From Macrococcoides equi (lineage in GTDB: Bacteria; Bacillota; Bacilli; Staphylococcales; Staphylococcaceae), in NCBI RefSeq assembly GCF_047425865.1, contig NZ_CP179735.1: a stretch of DNA of 64,000 nt; one strand, 5' to 3'. Below, in pieces: positions 52,495 to 61,023 of the stretch. Both the position numbers and the translations under genes were made by a program. The notes under the pieces were generated by a model. It was not told the DNA's origin. It ran no database searches and saw only the letters and a program-made list of their open reading frames with translations. Position 1 is the stretch's first letter, and the number at the start of each line of letters is the position of its first letter.

Positions 52495-53679
52495 ATGAAT
52501 GAAAAAGTGATACAATATATAGACAAAAATAGAGAAAAATTTATTCGCATTAGTCACGAAATCCATGCTCGACCTGAACTTGGGAATGAAGAATACTTTG
52601 CTTCGAACCTATTATGCAAGACACTTAAAGATGCTGGATTCAGCATTGAACGTGATATTGCAGGTCATGAAACAGGGTTTATTGCAACATATGAAAGTGA
52701 AAAAAGTGGTCCTTCGATTGCTTATCTTGCTGAATATGACGCGTTACCAGGTCTTGGTCATGCTTGTGGCCATAATATTATTGGGACTTCAAGTGTACTT
52801 TCTGCGATTGCTTTAAAAGAAGTAATTGATGATATTGGGGGTGTCATTCAAGTATTTGGCACACCTGCAGAAGAAGGAGGCGTTAACGGAAGTGCGAAAG
52901 CATCATACGTTAAAGCAGGACTCTTCAATGATAGTGATGTAGCCTTGATGATTCATCCAGGTCATGAATCGTTCAGAACGGTGCCTACGCTTGCTGTAGA
53001 TGTCTTTGAAGTTGAGTTTTTCGGAAAGACGGCGCATGCATCAGAAAATGCACACAACGGTATTAATGCGCTCGATGCGATGATCAGTTTCTTCAATGGT
53101 ATTGGACAATTACGTCAACACATTAAGAAGACGGATAAAGTGCATGGTGTGATATTAGACGGTGGAAAAAGTGCGAATATCATCCCGGATTATACGAAAG
53201 CACGTTTCTATACACGTGCAATTAGTCGTAAAGATCTTGATCAGCTCACTCAACAAGTTGAACGTGTGGCAAGTGGAGCAGCAATCACTGCAGGTGCTGA
53301 ATATAAGTTAAATCATATCCAAAATGGAGTAAATGAATTTATTAGAAATACTTTTTTAGACGATTTATTTGAAAAACATGCGATAATGCATAATGAGCCT
53401 ATCTTACATGATGACTTCGGCTTTGGATCGACTGATACAGGTAACGTGAGTCATGTGATTCCGACGATTCATCCGCATATTAAGATGGGACCTTCATCAC
53501 TTGTGGGACATACTGTGGCTTTTTGTGAGGCGGCAAAAAGTGCACATGGTGACCATGCACTGTTACAAGGTGCTAAAATTATGGCGACGATGGCGATTGA
53601 ACTCATCGAAAATCCTGATGAACTGGCACGTATTCAACATTTACATGAAACATTAAAGGAGAGCATTTATGGCGACTAA
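52495..53679 (+). CDS. M20-family amidohydrolase under SAM-riboswitch control
   Basis: The 394-aa M20D/PM20D2-like metallohydrolase has metal-site motifs ISHEIHARPELGNEE, EYDALPGLGHACGHN (ligands about Asp82, His89/His93), GTPAEEGG (Glu126/127), HPGHES and a C-terminal GHTVAFCEAAKS. Such enzymes remove an acyl or amino-acyl group from an amino acid or dipeptide. The start follows AAAGGGGCG. As first gene after a SAM riboswitch it probably releases or processes a methionine- or cysteine-related compound. It overlaps the ATP-grasp gene by 11 bp. The substrate is unknown. Confidence 0.9.
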   Translation: MNEKVIQYIDKNREKFIRISHEIHARPELGNEEYFASNLLCKTLKDAGFSIERDIAGHETGFIATYESEKSGPSIAYLAEYDALPGLGHACGHNIIGTSSVLSAIALKEVIDDIGGVIQVFGTPAEEGGVNGSAKASYVKAGLFNDSDVALMIHPGHESFRTVPTLAVDVFEVEFFGKTAHASENAHNGINALDAMISFFNGIGQLRQHIKKTDKVHGVILDGGKSANIIPDYTKARFYTRAISRKDLDQLTQQVERVASGAAITAGAEYKLNHIQNGVNEFIRNTFLDDLFEKHAIMHNEPILHDDFGFGSTDTGNVSHVIPTIHPHIKMGPSSLVGHTVAFCEAAKSAHGDHALLQGAKIMATMAIELIENPDELARIQHLHETLKESIYGD

Positions 53680-54847
53680 AGCAATCAACTTACCGTTAGT
53701 AATGAAAGATTTATACGGAGACAAAGTCTTATATTCTTCAAGACCATCTTATACTTATAATCCGTGGTTATTACCTGAGGAACATCAGTCAAACCTACTT
53801 AGTGCACGAGAACTTCTTATTGCTCAGATGCCGGTTGTAGTACATGCAGCGACAGTGACAGACAAGACAGAAGCACTTTTTAATGTTGTGGGATTTGATA
53901 TGCCTGAAGGTTTTAGAATTTATGAGACACGCGATGAATATGAACAAATATTACGCGACGCTGTAGATAATGGTGAGAAGATATTTTTCCAGTATGCACA
54001 TGAGGAGACACTTGTGCCTGGAGAGCGCTATGTGGTACCAAGAGAGAAGTTTTTAGCATTGAATAATAAGTCGATTCTTGATTCTTGGACTAAAGACAAA
54101 TTTTTACCGAAACGTGATGTAGTTGCGATTGAAGATTTTGAATCAACGGTACAAAAGTGGGAGTTGCCTTTTGTGATAAAGCCGGGGGATGAGCATCCGA
54201 CTGCCGGTGGTTACGGAGTAATGCTCTGCTATACACAAGAAGATATTGATAAAGCGATTGAACGTGTACGTCAGGCTGAAGGCACGAAGCAGATGATTAT
54301 CGAGCAATTTATCCAACCTGTGCGTAACTATTGTGTACAGTATGCGTATAGCGAGACGTTAGGTATTCAGTTTATTGGGGCAAGCCAGCAAATTACTGAG
54401 AAGTATGGTAAATACCGTGGTAATACGATTGAGCATGATATCGAGCAAAAGGTCATCGATGCCGGTCGTGAGATTATGGAGAATGGTGTTGCTGCAGGAT
54501 ATGTTGGTATTGCAGGCTTTGATTTACTTGTTGATGCACAAGGTGACGTCTATGCGATTGATTTGAATTTTAGACAAAATGGATCAAGTTCATTATTGTT
54601 GCTGGAAAATGTGTTGAATGAAGGCTATAAGAAATTTTTAGCGTATTACAGCACAGGATATAATGAAGCATTTTACGAAGCGATATTAGAAGAAGTGAAG
54701 GCAGGATATTTATTCCCGCTTGCATATTATAACGGAGATTATAAAGAGAAAAATGGATTCCCGTCACGCTTTATCTGTATCTGGCACGGTGAAGAAAGTA
54801 TCGTGGAACAGCGTATAAAAGCATTTGAAGCACGAATTAAGGAGTGA
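53669..54847 (+). CDS. ATP-grasp carboxylate-amine ligase-like protein
   Basis: The 392-aa protein has an ATP-grasp core: nucleotide-binding Lys in FVIKPGDEHPTAGGYGVML, adenine-region MIIEQFIQP, and metal-binding GYVGIAGFDLLVD...DLNFRQNGSSS. These enzymes join a carboxylate to an amine through acyl phosphate, for example dipeptide or amide ligases. The N-terminal 120 residues (YTYNPWLLPEEHQSNLL) do not match a family I know. It starts after AAAGGAGAG inside the end of the M20 gene, so hydrolase and ligase are made together under SAM control. Confidence 0.85.
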   Translation: MATKAINLPLVMKDLYGDKVLYSSRPSYTYNPWLLPEEHQSNLLSARELLIAQMPVVVHAATVTDKTEALFNVVGFDMPEGFRIYETRDEYEQILRDAVDNGEKIFFQYAHEETLVPGERYVVPREKFLALNNKSILDSWTKDKFLPKRDVVAIEDFESTVQKWELPFVIKPGDEHPTAGGYGVMLCYTQEDIDKAIERVRQAEGTKQMIIEQFIQPVRNYCVQYAYSETLGIQFIGASQQITEKYGKYRGNTIEHDIEQKVIDAGREIMENGVAAGYVGIAGFDLLVDAQGDVYAIDLNFRQNGSSSLLLLENVLNEGYKKFLAYYSTGYNEAFYEAILEEVKAGYLFPLAYYNGDYKEKNGFPSRFICIWHGEESIVEQRIKAFEARIKE

Positions 54848-54852
54848 CGCTT

Positions 54853-54957
54853 ATGAATAAGAAAAATGGAACAGGCATAGCGGTCGCAGCAACTATTATT
54901 AGTGCGACACTCGTACCCTTTTTGTATAGTTTAGTGAAGGTTATAGGTAAAAAATAA
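54853..54957 (+). CDS. 34-aa membrane microprotein of the SAM-riboswitch operon
   Basis: ATG follows AAGGAGTGACG and starts 5 bp after the ATP-grasp stop. The peptide has a basic start (MNKKN), one hydrophobic helix (GIAVAATIISATLVPFLYSLV) and a basic end (KVIGKK). Close spacing, own ribosome site and a terminator right behind it support a third operon gene. It may anchor the ligase or hydrolase at the membrane. Confidence 0.72.
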   Translation: MNKKNGTGIAVAATIISATLVPFLYSLVKVIGKK

Positions 54958-54970
54958 ACATACTAAGATT

Positions 54971-55017
54971 AGTAGTGAAGTAATCTACGACGGTAGATAA
55001 ACTTCGCTACTTTTTTA
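54971..55017 (+). terminator. terminator of the SAM-riboswitch operon
   Basis: AGTAGTGAAGT...ACTTCGCTACT with an inner ATCTAC/GTAGAT stem (54,971-55,011) is followed by TTTTTT, 13 bp after the microprotein stop. Confidence 0.85.
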
Positions 55018-55039
55018 TTGTTTTTATGCCGTTGGCATA

Positions 55040-55238
55040 ATTTTAACAATTATGAAATAGTAGTAGAGAGAAGTACTCCGATCAGCCTCTAGGGTCATAG
55101 AATCCGTAATTTAAACTGGAGAACTTCACTCTCCTTATTAATTCGATTTTAGTATGTTGGGTCCTTTGAGATCGTGTATAGGAAAATGAACAAAATAAGG
55201 CCTAGTGAAGTAAAACTTCTTAATTTAACCAAATAGGA
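55040..55238 (+). ncRNA. candidate IS110 bridge RNA region
   Basis: In the IS110 group the DNA left of the transposase encodes a bridge RNA with a target-binding and a donor-binding loop. Here ~200 non-coding bases precede the gene and contain stem-forming segments such as GGAGAACTTCACTCTCC (about 55,120-55,136) and AGTGAAGTAAAACTTCTT (about 55,203-55,220). The RNA itself is inferred from the family; boundaries are approximate. Confidence 0.45.
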
Positions 55239-56447
55239 GTGATTAACATCGAATATTTTGGAATTGATGTGGGGAAAGGAAAAAGTTATGTAGCTCATTA
55301 TTGTAATAATGAATTTAAGAAAGAATTTGAATTAATTCACAATAAAGATGGTTTTGATGCATTAAATGAATATATTAAAGGATATGCAGGTGTTTATTTT
55401 CTCTTTGAATCGACTGGGATATACTCTAAAGTTATCCAACGTTTTTGTAAAGAAAACAATATTCCACACTGTATGATAAATCCTTTAGAAGCTAAATTTT
55501 TAACAACTACACTTAGAACTTGGAAAACCGATAAATCTGATGCGCACAAACTTGCTTTATTGGCAAAAAACTTTAATAAAAGACCTTCTAAAAATCTTTC
55601 TCAGGACATATATATAAAAGTAAGAGAATTGACCAGATGGTACGAGGAACTTAATGATCAACAATCTTATTTAAAAATTTCAATTATACAGATACTTGAT
55701 ATGTCCTTTCCTGAAATTCAGAGATTATTCAAAAGTAGGTATTCAAAATTTGCTTTAGAAATAGTCAAAAGATTTCCTCATCCCAGTTATGTGAAAAATA
55801 TAAATATACCTGATCTTATTAATATCATCGGTGCTTGTACAGATAAAAATATCTCTTTACAAAGAAAAGAAAAATATGCCGAAATGCTTATTTCTTTCGC
55901 TAATGAAAGTTATCCAGCTCTATCGGAAAACTCATTTTACATTGAGAAACTGATAGCTTTAGTTAATGATTTGATGTTACTTATGAAAAGACAAGAAAAG
56001 ATTAAACAGAGCTTAATGGAGCTTTCTAAAGAACTCGAAGAGTTTAAAATACTTACCTCTATTCCAGGTATAGGAGATTTGACGGCTATGTTAATTATTG
56101 GTGAACTGGGTGATATAAGATCTTTTTCATCCCATAAAGAGCTAAATGCTTATATAGGCATTGATATCAAAAGATATCAATCTGGAAAAACTCAATATAA
56201 AGATAAGATAAATAAGAGAGGAAACAGACGTGCCAGAGCATTATTTTATATCGTCATAATGAATATTATAAGAGGAAAAAGGCATTACTCAAATCATATA
56301 GTAGACTATTATTATAAATTAAGAAAGCAGCCAAATGGCAAAGGCCATAAGACTGCAGTAATTGCTTGTGTAAACAAGCTGCTAAAAACTATTCAATACC
56401 TTGTAGCGAACAATAAAGAATACGATTATCAGATGTCCCCACATTGA
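55239..56447 (+). CDS. IS110-family recombinase/transposase
   Basis: About 402 aa. The N-terminal RuvC-like DEDD domain (EYFGIDVGKGKSYVAHY, LFESTGIYS, TDKSDAHKLALLAKNF) is followed by a helical linker and the C-terminal Transposase_20 domain (LTSIPGIGDLTAMLIIGELG, AYIGIDIKRYQSGK, KINKRGNRRARALFY). Length is typical. The start is odd: the frame opens with GTG at 55,239, inside the AGGAG site, while the best-spaced codon is ATC at 55,248, so an ATG may have mutated or a rare start is used. No frameshift or internal stop was seen. Confidence 0.92.
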   Translation: MINIEYFGIDVGKGKSYVAHYCNNEFKKEFELIHNKDGFDALNEYIKGYAGVYFLFESTGIYSKVIQRFCKENNIPHCMINPLEAKFLTTTLRTWKTDKSDAHKLALLAKNFNKRPSKNLSQDIYIKVRELTRWYEELNDQQSYLKISIIQILDMSFPEIQRLFKSRYSKFALEIVKRFPHPSYVKNINIPDLINIIGACTDKNISLQRKEKYAEMLISFANESYPALSENSFYIEKLIALVNDLMLLMKRQEKIKQSLMELSKELEEFKILTSIPGIGDLTAMLIIGELGDIRSFSSHKELNAYIGIDIKRYQSGKTQYKDKINKRGNRRARALFYIVIMNIIRGKRHYSNHIVDYYYKLRKQPNGKGHKTAVIACVNKLLKTIQYLVANNKEYDYQMSPH

Positions 56448-56591
56448 TAATCTATTCAAATACATAATATCATATAAAAAAAATTAATAAATAAAAAGGC
56501 TTATTTAGTGATGATTTTTTTAACATATTCTACTACGAAGTAGTTGACAAATCGTAGGAAAGAGGCTGGCACAGAAGTGTTATACCACAAG

Positions 56592-56650
56592 CAAAAACCG
56601 AACAAAACTAATAAATCAATTTTTGATTTATAGTTTTTGTTCGGTTTTTG
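56592..56650. terminator. long hairpin downstream of coaW, possible bidirectional terminator
   Basis: Arms of 28 nt (56,592-56,619 and 56,623-56,650), complementary apart from a small offset in the middle, close over a 3-nt loop. The outer CCACAAGC and GCTTGTGG segments extend the symmetry. A/T runs at both sides allow termination in either direction. Confidence 0.6.
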
Positions 56651-56654
56651 TCGT

Positions 56655-56688
56655 GTCTGCTTGTGGCTAAGCGCTTAAGCTTACGCCT
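56655..56688. repeat. 34-bp direct repeat, copy 1
   Basis: Near identical (2 mismatches) to 56,775-56,808, exactly 120 bp away, including the AAGCGCTT palindrome. Copy 2 runs into the last codons of coaW, so copy 1 looks like a duplicate of the coaW end. Confidence 0.8.
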
Positions 56689-56774
56689 TATTAAACAGCG
56701 ACACTTAAGCAGCCCCAAGGCATACTTCGAAAAAGCCATAAAATCAAAGAGCGATTTCTATGTCTTTTTCTCCA

Positions 56775-56808
56775 GTCTGCTTGTGACTAAGCGCTTAAGT
56801 TTACGCCT
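56775..56808. repeat. 34-bp direct repeat, copy 2 (overlaps the coaW stop)
   Basis: The second copy contains the coaW stop codon (56,801-56,803) and the following two sense codons on the minus strand. Confidence 0.8.
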
Positions 56809-57613
56809 CTTCCATGAGTCGGAGTGTGCCGACAGCGCCTGAGTATTCGCCGTTTTCGATAAAGTATGGTTTAAAGTTACGTAGCACTGTATAGTTCATC
56901 ACGATGTCACGTAATAATGTATTGTCCAGGAAGCTTGAGCCGATGTAGACAACATATTCCGCACCGAATTCACGTGCTGCATGAATTGAAACAGTTGTTA
57001 CGGTTTCTCCGACAACGCCTAATACTGAAGCGATTTTATCTGCATCTGTAAAGTTTTCCGTATCTTTATTGTGTAAAACATTTCCAAAGTTTGCTGCAGT
57101 GAGTTCACCAGGTATCGGTGATTTGTCACCTTTATAGATATGTTTTACTTTAAGGTCGATAATGTCACGATTGCCAAGTTTCGCAAGTTCAACGATGTCC
57201 TCAAATGTATCTTTTCCAGTCAGTAAATATGATAATCCCATCATCATACCGCCACCTGTACCTGTACCCCCTGCACGGATTTGTTTATCACCGTCAACGA
57301 AGTGAATTGAAGTACCTGTACCAACATTACTGAATACATATTTTGAGATATCCAGATTCATTTCCTGTAAGAACGATTGAATGCCTCTGAACGTTGCATC
57401 AAATTCTATTGATTGATAGGCATTTTGTGGGATTAAGCTTTGTAGGTATGTTGCTTTACCACCTGTCAGTGCCACTTCAGCCTCAGGCACAGTTTTTAAC
57501 CACTCAGCCACCTGTTCAATTTCCACACTTGGTTGTTTTTTAAATGTAAATGTACCGTTTTCCAGTATTGCAATTTTAATTAATGTACCGCCTGCATCAA
57601 TTCCAATTTTCAT
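56801..57613 (-). CDS. coaW: type II pantothenate kinase
   Basis: The 270-aa ASKHA-fold kinase carries out the first step of coenzyme A synthesis. Phosphate motif GIDAGGTLIKIAI (4-16), catalytic Glu region SIEFDATFRGIQSF, VGTGTSIHF and the GGTGTGGGMMMGL loop are present. This type, found in staphylococci, is not inhibited by CoA. The start follows GAGGTT. Its position before a GNAT gene, rpoE and pyrG matches staphylococcal order. The stop lies within a direct repeat. Confidence 0.95.
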   Translation of the reverse strand: MKIGIDAGGTLIKIAILENGTFTFKKQPSVEIEQVAEWLKTVPEAEVALTGGKATYLQSLIPQNAYQSIEFDATFRGIQSFLQEMNLDISKYVFSNVGTGTSIHFVDGDKQIRAGGTGTGGGMMMGLSYLLTGKDTFEDIVELAKLGNRDIIDLKVKHIYKGDKSPIPGELTAANFGNVLHNKDTENFTDADKIASVLGVVGETVTTVSIHAAREFGAEYVVYIGSSFLDNTLLRDIVMNYTVLRNFKPYFIENGEYSGAVGTLRLMEEA

Positions 57614-57768
57614 GTCATAACCTCATTTAATTATTTTTTGTTATTATACTATATTGCTTGCTTGATTTGTGGTTTTCACAGTTTTGTTTAAATTTTGTGA
57701 TAATTTTTTACAGAATGGGGTAGTATATAAATTAAATAATTAAATTCACCCATGACGGAGGCAACATA

Positions 57769-58584
57769 ATGGAATTTATAGGATCACAAATTAAAATTGT
57801 TCAATATAAAGAGGATTATCGCCCGCAGTTAGAAGCGTTTGAGTTAACAGAACGTCAGATGATTTATTCTTCATTACCGATGGAAGTGTTAGATGAAGGA
57901 TTGCTTGACCCAAATCGCAGACCGTGTATCGTATTAAATCATGACGATGAAGTTGTAGGTTTCTTCGTATTACATCAACATTATCAGCATGAAGGTTACG
58001 ACACACCGATTAATGCTGTTTATGTACGTAGCTTATCTATTAACAATAAGTTACAAGGTCAAGGTTACGGTACAGAGATTATGATGAATATCCCTGAATT
58101 TGCTCAAAGCGTATTCCCGGATTTTGATCATTTATTCCTCGTAGTAGATGCTGAGAACCAGGGTGCATGGAACTTATACGAACGTGCAGGGTTTATGCAC
58201 TTAGCGACAAATCCGAATGGACCCATTGGTAAAGAACGCTTGTATTATTTAGATTTAGATGCGAAATATGTATCAAAGTTAAAGCTTGTGTTAGATGGTG
58301 ACAAAGTACAGTTGTTAAAGGATGAGCGACAAGTAGGAACTGTTGATATAGAGGTTAAAGACAATGTTGCGCTCTTAAAAGCAATGGATATCAAAGAAGA
58401 TGCTGAAACGATTCGTGAAAACGTCCTGCGTCAAATCGCGACATTTGTGCGTAAGCATTATGAAAATGTGAATCGCATCGAAGCGGATGTCCCGGAAGCA
58501 TTGATGGATATTTATCTGAATAATAACTTTGTCGCGATGGATGCTAATCGTCCTAACTATTTAACGAAATTAATTCGTTATTAA
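57769..58584 (+). CDS. GNAT-family N-acetyltransferase with C-terminal extension
   Basis: The 271-aa protein has a GNAT domain in residues 1-170 with the acetyl-CoA loop LQGQGYGTEIM and LVVDAENQGAWNLYERAGF, followed by a ~100-residue domain (ETIRENVLRQIATFVRKHYENVNRIEADVPEAL) that may be a second degenerate GNAT fold. The acceptor is unknown. The start follows GACGGAGG. It sits between coaW and rpoE, as in staphylococci. Confidence 0.87.
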   Translation: MEFIGSQIKIVQYKEDYRPQLEAFELTERQMIYSSLPMEVLDEGLLDPNRRPCIVLNHDDEVVGFFVLHQHYQHEGYDTPINAVYVRSLSINNKLQGQGYGTEIMMNIPEFAQSVFPDFDHLFLVVDAENQGAWNLYERAGFMHLATNPNGPIGKERLYYLDLDAKYVSKLKLVLDGDKVQLLKDERQVGTVDIEVKDNVALLKAMDIKEDAETIRENVLRQIATFVRKHYENVNRIEADVPEALMDIYLNNNFVAMDANRPNYLTKLIRY

Positions 58585-58659
58585 TCTTGCTTTAGAGGTC
58601 ATTTTCTTGATATGATGTAGTGTGAACTTAAACTAGCATAGTTTGAAAGGACGAAGAAA

Positions 58660-59184
58660 ATGAAAATCTCTGAATATACAAAAGAAATGATAGACGAAAA
58701 TTCTTTTATCGACTTAGCTTATATCTATTTAACTGAAAAAGGTAAAGAAGTAAATCTTTATGACCTTATTGACGAATTCCAGGCTATTGGGGAATATTCA
58801 AGTGAAGAAATTGAAACACGTGTTGTTCAGTTCTACACTGACTTAAATACAGACGGACGTTTCTTATCAACAGGCGAATATATGTGGGGTCTTCGTGACT
58901 GGTATTCAGTAGATGATATTGAAGAAAAAATCGCTCCTACAGTACAGAAGTTCGATGTACTTGATGAAGACGATGAAGATGCTCCGAAGATTGCTTTACT
59001 TGGTGAAGATGAAGTTGAAGATGAATTAGATTTAGTCGTTGACGGTGATGATGAAGAAAACGTTGATGCTGAAGATGAAGATGTCGAAGATGAATTAGAA
59101 GAAGCAGGTCTTGTCGTTGAAGCAGATGAGTTTGACGACGAAGACGATGAATTTGACGATGAAGAAGAAGAGGAAGAATTATAA
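58660..59184 (+). CDS. rpoE: RNA polymerase delta subunit
   Basis: The 174-aa protein has an N-terminal HARE-HTH globular domain (FIDLAYIYLTEKGKEVNLYDLIDEF, ending near LRDWYSVDDIEEKI) and a disordered tail from about residue 105 built almost only of Asp and Glu. It speeds RNA polymerase recycling and start-site selection. Because delta influences responses to initiating NTPs, its position directly before the CTP-controlled pyrG promoter is apt. The start follows GAAAGGA. Confidence 0.96.
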   Translation: MKISEYTKEMIDENSFIDLAYIYLTEKGKEVNLYDLIDEFQAIGEYSSEEIETRVVQFYTDLNTDGRFLSTGEYMWGLRDWYSVDDIEEKIAPTVQKFDVLDEDDEDAPKIALLGEDEVEDELDLVVDGDDEENVDAEDEDVEDELEEAGLVVEADEFDDEDDEFDDEEEEEEL

Positions 59185-59190
59185 TCTCAG

Positions 59191-59297
59191 TTGACATTCA
59201 GTCAAAAAATGATTATTATTTTACTTGGGCTCCTTTAATTAGGACGACGTATAAACCTATACGCTCCCTTTGCACTTGCAAATGGAGCGTTTTTTTA
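59191..59297 (+). promoter_or_regulatory. pyrG promoter and CTP-responsive attenuator
   Basis: TTGACA (59,191-59,196), 17 nt and TATTAT (59,214-59,219) place the start at GGGCTCC (59,227 on). A terminator follows: stem 59,261-59,273 with 59,278-59,290 and a T-run. Its 5' strand holds CTCCCTTT, able to pair with extra G residues. This is the layout known from Bacillus subtilis pyrG, where low CTP makes polymerase add G repeatedly at the start and the poly-G blocks the terminator. Confidence 0.85.
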
Positions 59298-59316
59298 TTT
59301 TTCAGGAGGTTAAATC

Positions 59317-60915
59317 ATGACAAAATTTATATTTGTAACAGGTGGCGTAGTTTCATCATTAGGTAAAGGGATTACTGCAGCAAGCTTAGGAAGATTATTA
59401 AAGAACCGTGGATTAAACGTAACAATTCAAAAATTCGACCCTTATTTAAATGTCGATCCAGGTACGATGAGTCCATATCAGCACGGGGAAGTGTTCGTTA
59501 CAGATGACGGCGCTGAAACAGACTTAGACTTAGGACATTATGAGCGTTTCATTGATATCAATTTAAACCAATACTCAAACGTTACTGCAGGCCGTGTATA
59601 TTCTCACGTCTTAAAGAAAGAACGTCGCGGAGATTATTTAGGTGGAACGGTGCAGGTTATTCCGCACATCACTAATGAAATCAAATCACGTCTTTTACTT
59701 GCTGGTGAATCTACGAAAGCAGATGTCGTGATTACTGAAATCGGTGGAACAACCGGGGATATCGAGTCACTTCCTTTTATTGAATCAATTCGTCAGATCA
59801 AAAGTGATTTAGGTCGTGAAAATGTAATGTATATTCACTGTACATTATTACCTTACATTAAGGCTGCTGGTGAAATGAAAACAAAACCAACACAACACTC
59901 AGTAAAAGAGTTACGTGGTTTAGGTATTCAGCCGGATATGATCGTGGTACGTACAGAATATGAAATGACAGAAGATTTACGTGATAAAATTGCGTTATTC
60001 TGTGATATTAACAAGAAATCAGTGATTGAGTGTCGTGATGCGGATACATTGTATCAAATCCCTGTAGCACTTCAAGCACAAAATATGGATGACTTAGTAA
60101 TTGAACGTTTAGGTTTAGAAGCGAGCGGTGAAGCGGATCTGACTGAATGGAATCAACTATTAGATACAGTACGTAATCTAGATGGATCAGTACGTATCGC
60201 ATTAGTTGGTAAATACGTTGCGCTTCAGGATGCTTATCTATCTGTTGCTGAAGCGTTGAAACATGCAGGTTATGCATTCGGTAAAGAAATCGAAATCGAC
60301 TGGATTAATTCAGAACATTTAGATGTTACAAACTATAAAGAGCGTTTAAAAGATGCGGACGGTATTTTAGTACCGGGTGGATTTGGTGAACGTGGTATCG
60401 AAGGTAAAATTTTAGCGACTCAATTTGCGCGTGAGAATAATATTCCATTCTTCGGTATTTGTTTAGGTATGCAACTTGCAACTGTTGAATTTGCACGTAA
60501 CGTTGTTGGATTAAAAGGCGCACATTCTGCAGAACTTGATCCAAATACACCATACCCGGTTATTGCCTTATTACCTGACCAAAAAGATGTAGTAGATTTA
60601 GGTGGAACATTACGTTTAGGCCTTTATCCTTGTGAAGTACAAGAGGGTACGAAAGCATTTGAAGCATACGGTGAAAGTCGTGTTGATGAACGTCACCGTC
60701 ACCGTTATGAATTTAATAATGAGTACCGTGGACGTTTAGAAGAGAAAGGTTTAGTGTTCTCAGGACTTTCTCCAGATGGACGTTTAGTTGAAATCGTAGA
60801 AATTCCAGACCATAAATGGTTTGTAGCATGTCAGTTCCACCCAGAATTTTTATCTCGCCCAATGAAACCACAAAGTTTATTCCGTGGCTTTGTTGAAGCA
60901 GCAATCAAAAAATAG
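59317..60915 (+). CDS. pyrG: CTP synthase
   Basis: The 532-aa enzyme aminates UTP to CTP using glutamine. The synthetase domain begins FVTGGVVSSLGKGITAASLGRLL; the glutaminase domain has the nucleophile Cys in FFGICLGMQLA and a C-terminal CQFHPEF. Length is normal. The start follows CAGGAGG, 20 bp after the attenuator T-run. Confidence 0.98.
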   Translation: MTKFIFVTGGVVSSLGKGITAASLGRLLKNRGLNVTIQKFDPYLNVDPGTMSPYQHGEVFVTDDGAETDLDLGHYERFIDINLNQYSNVTAGRVYSHVLKKERRGDYLGGTVQVIPHITNEIKSRLLLAGESTKADVVITEIGGTTGDIESLPFIESIRQIKSDLGRENVMYIHCTLLPYIKAAGEMKTKPTQHSVKELRGLGIQPDMIVVRTEYEMTEDLRDKIALFCDINKKSVIECRDADTLYQIPVALQAQNMDDLVIERLGLEASGEADLTEWNQLLDTVRNLDGSVRIALVGKYVALQDAYLSVAEALKHAGYAFGKEIEIDWINSEHLDVTNYKERLKDADGILVPGGFGERGIEGKILATQFARENNIPFFGICLGMQLATVEFARNVVGLKGAHSAELDPNTPYPVIALLPDQKDVVDLGGTLRLGLYPCEVQEGTKAFEAYGESRVDERHRHRYEFNNEYRGRLEEKGLVFSGLSPDGRLVEIVEIPDHKWFVACQFHPEFLSRPMKPQSLFRGFVEAAIKK

Positions 60916-60924
60916 ATTTTTTAC

Positions 60925-60950
60925 AGCCATCCTTCGGGGTGGCTTTTTTG
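60925..60950 (+). terminator. terminator of pyrG
   Basis: An 8-bp stem with one G-T pair (60,925-60,932 with 60,937-60,944) has a TTCG loop and six T. Confidence 0.85.
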
Positions 60951-61023
60951 GAGTTGAGTTAACAAAAGTTAACTATTGAATTTTATTTTAAATAGTTGTA
61001 AATTAATTGTTAGGAGGTGTAAA

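Larger units (their letters stand above)
55021..56450 (+). mobile_element. IS110-family insertion sequence (ends not exact)
   Basis: The element consists of a ~200-bp structured non-coding left part and one IS110-type transposase gene. IS110 elements lack terminal inverted repeats and target duplications, so ends cannot be set by eye. The left limit is placed just after the operon terminator and the right limit just after the transposase stop, though the true right end may lie up to 150 bp further. Confidence 0.7.
56448..56800. other. intergenic region between IS110 and coaW with hairpin and direct repeats
   Basis: No gene is seen here. The region holds an ACTAC-GAA-GTAGT palindrome (about 56,530-56,542), a GAGGCTGGCACAG box (56,562-56,574) resembling one I recall from staphylococcal intergenic regions, a long hairpin (56,592-56,650) and two 34-bp direct repeats 120 bp apart. 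Confidence 0.6.

Noticed and set aside
56648..56842. 64-aa plus-strand frame after the IS element
   Set aside because: It is made by the two direct repeats and runs into the opposite strand of coaW.
58937..59197. Antisense frame opposite the rpoE tail
   Set aside because: The Asp/Glu-rich tail of the delta subunit produces a stop-free His/Leu-rich opposite strand.
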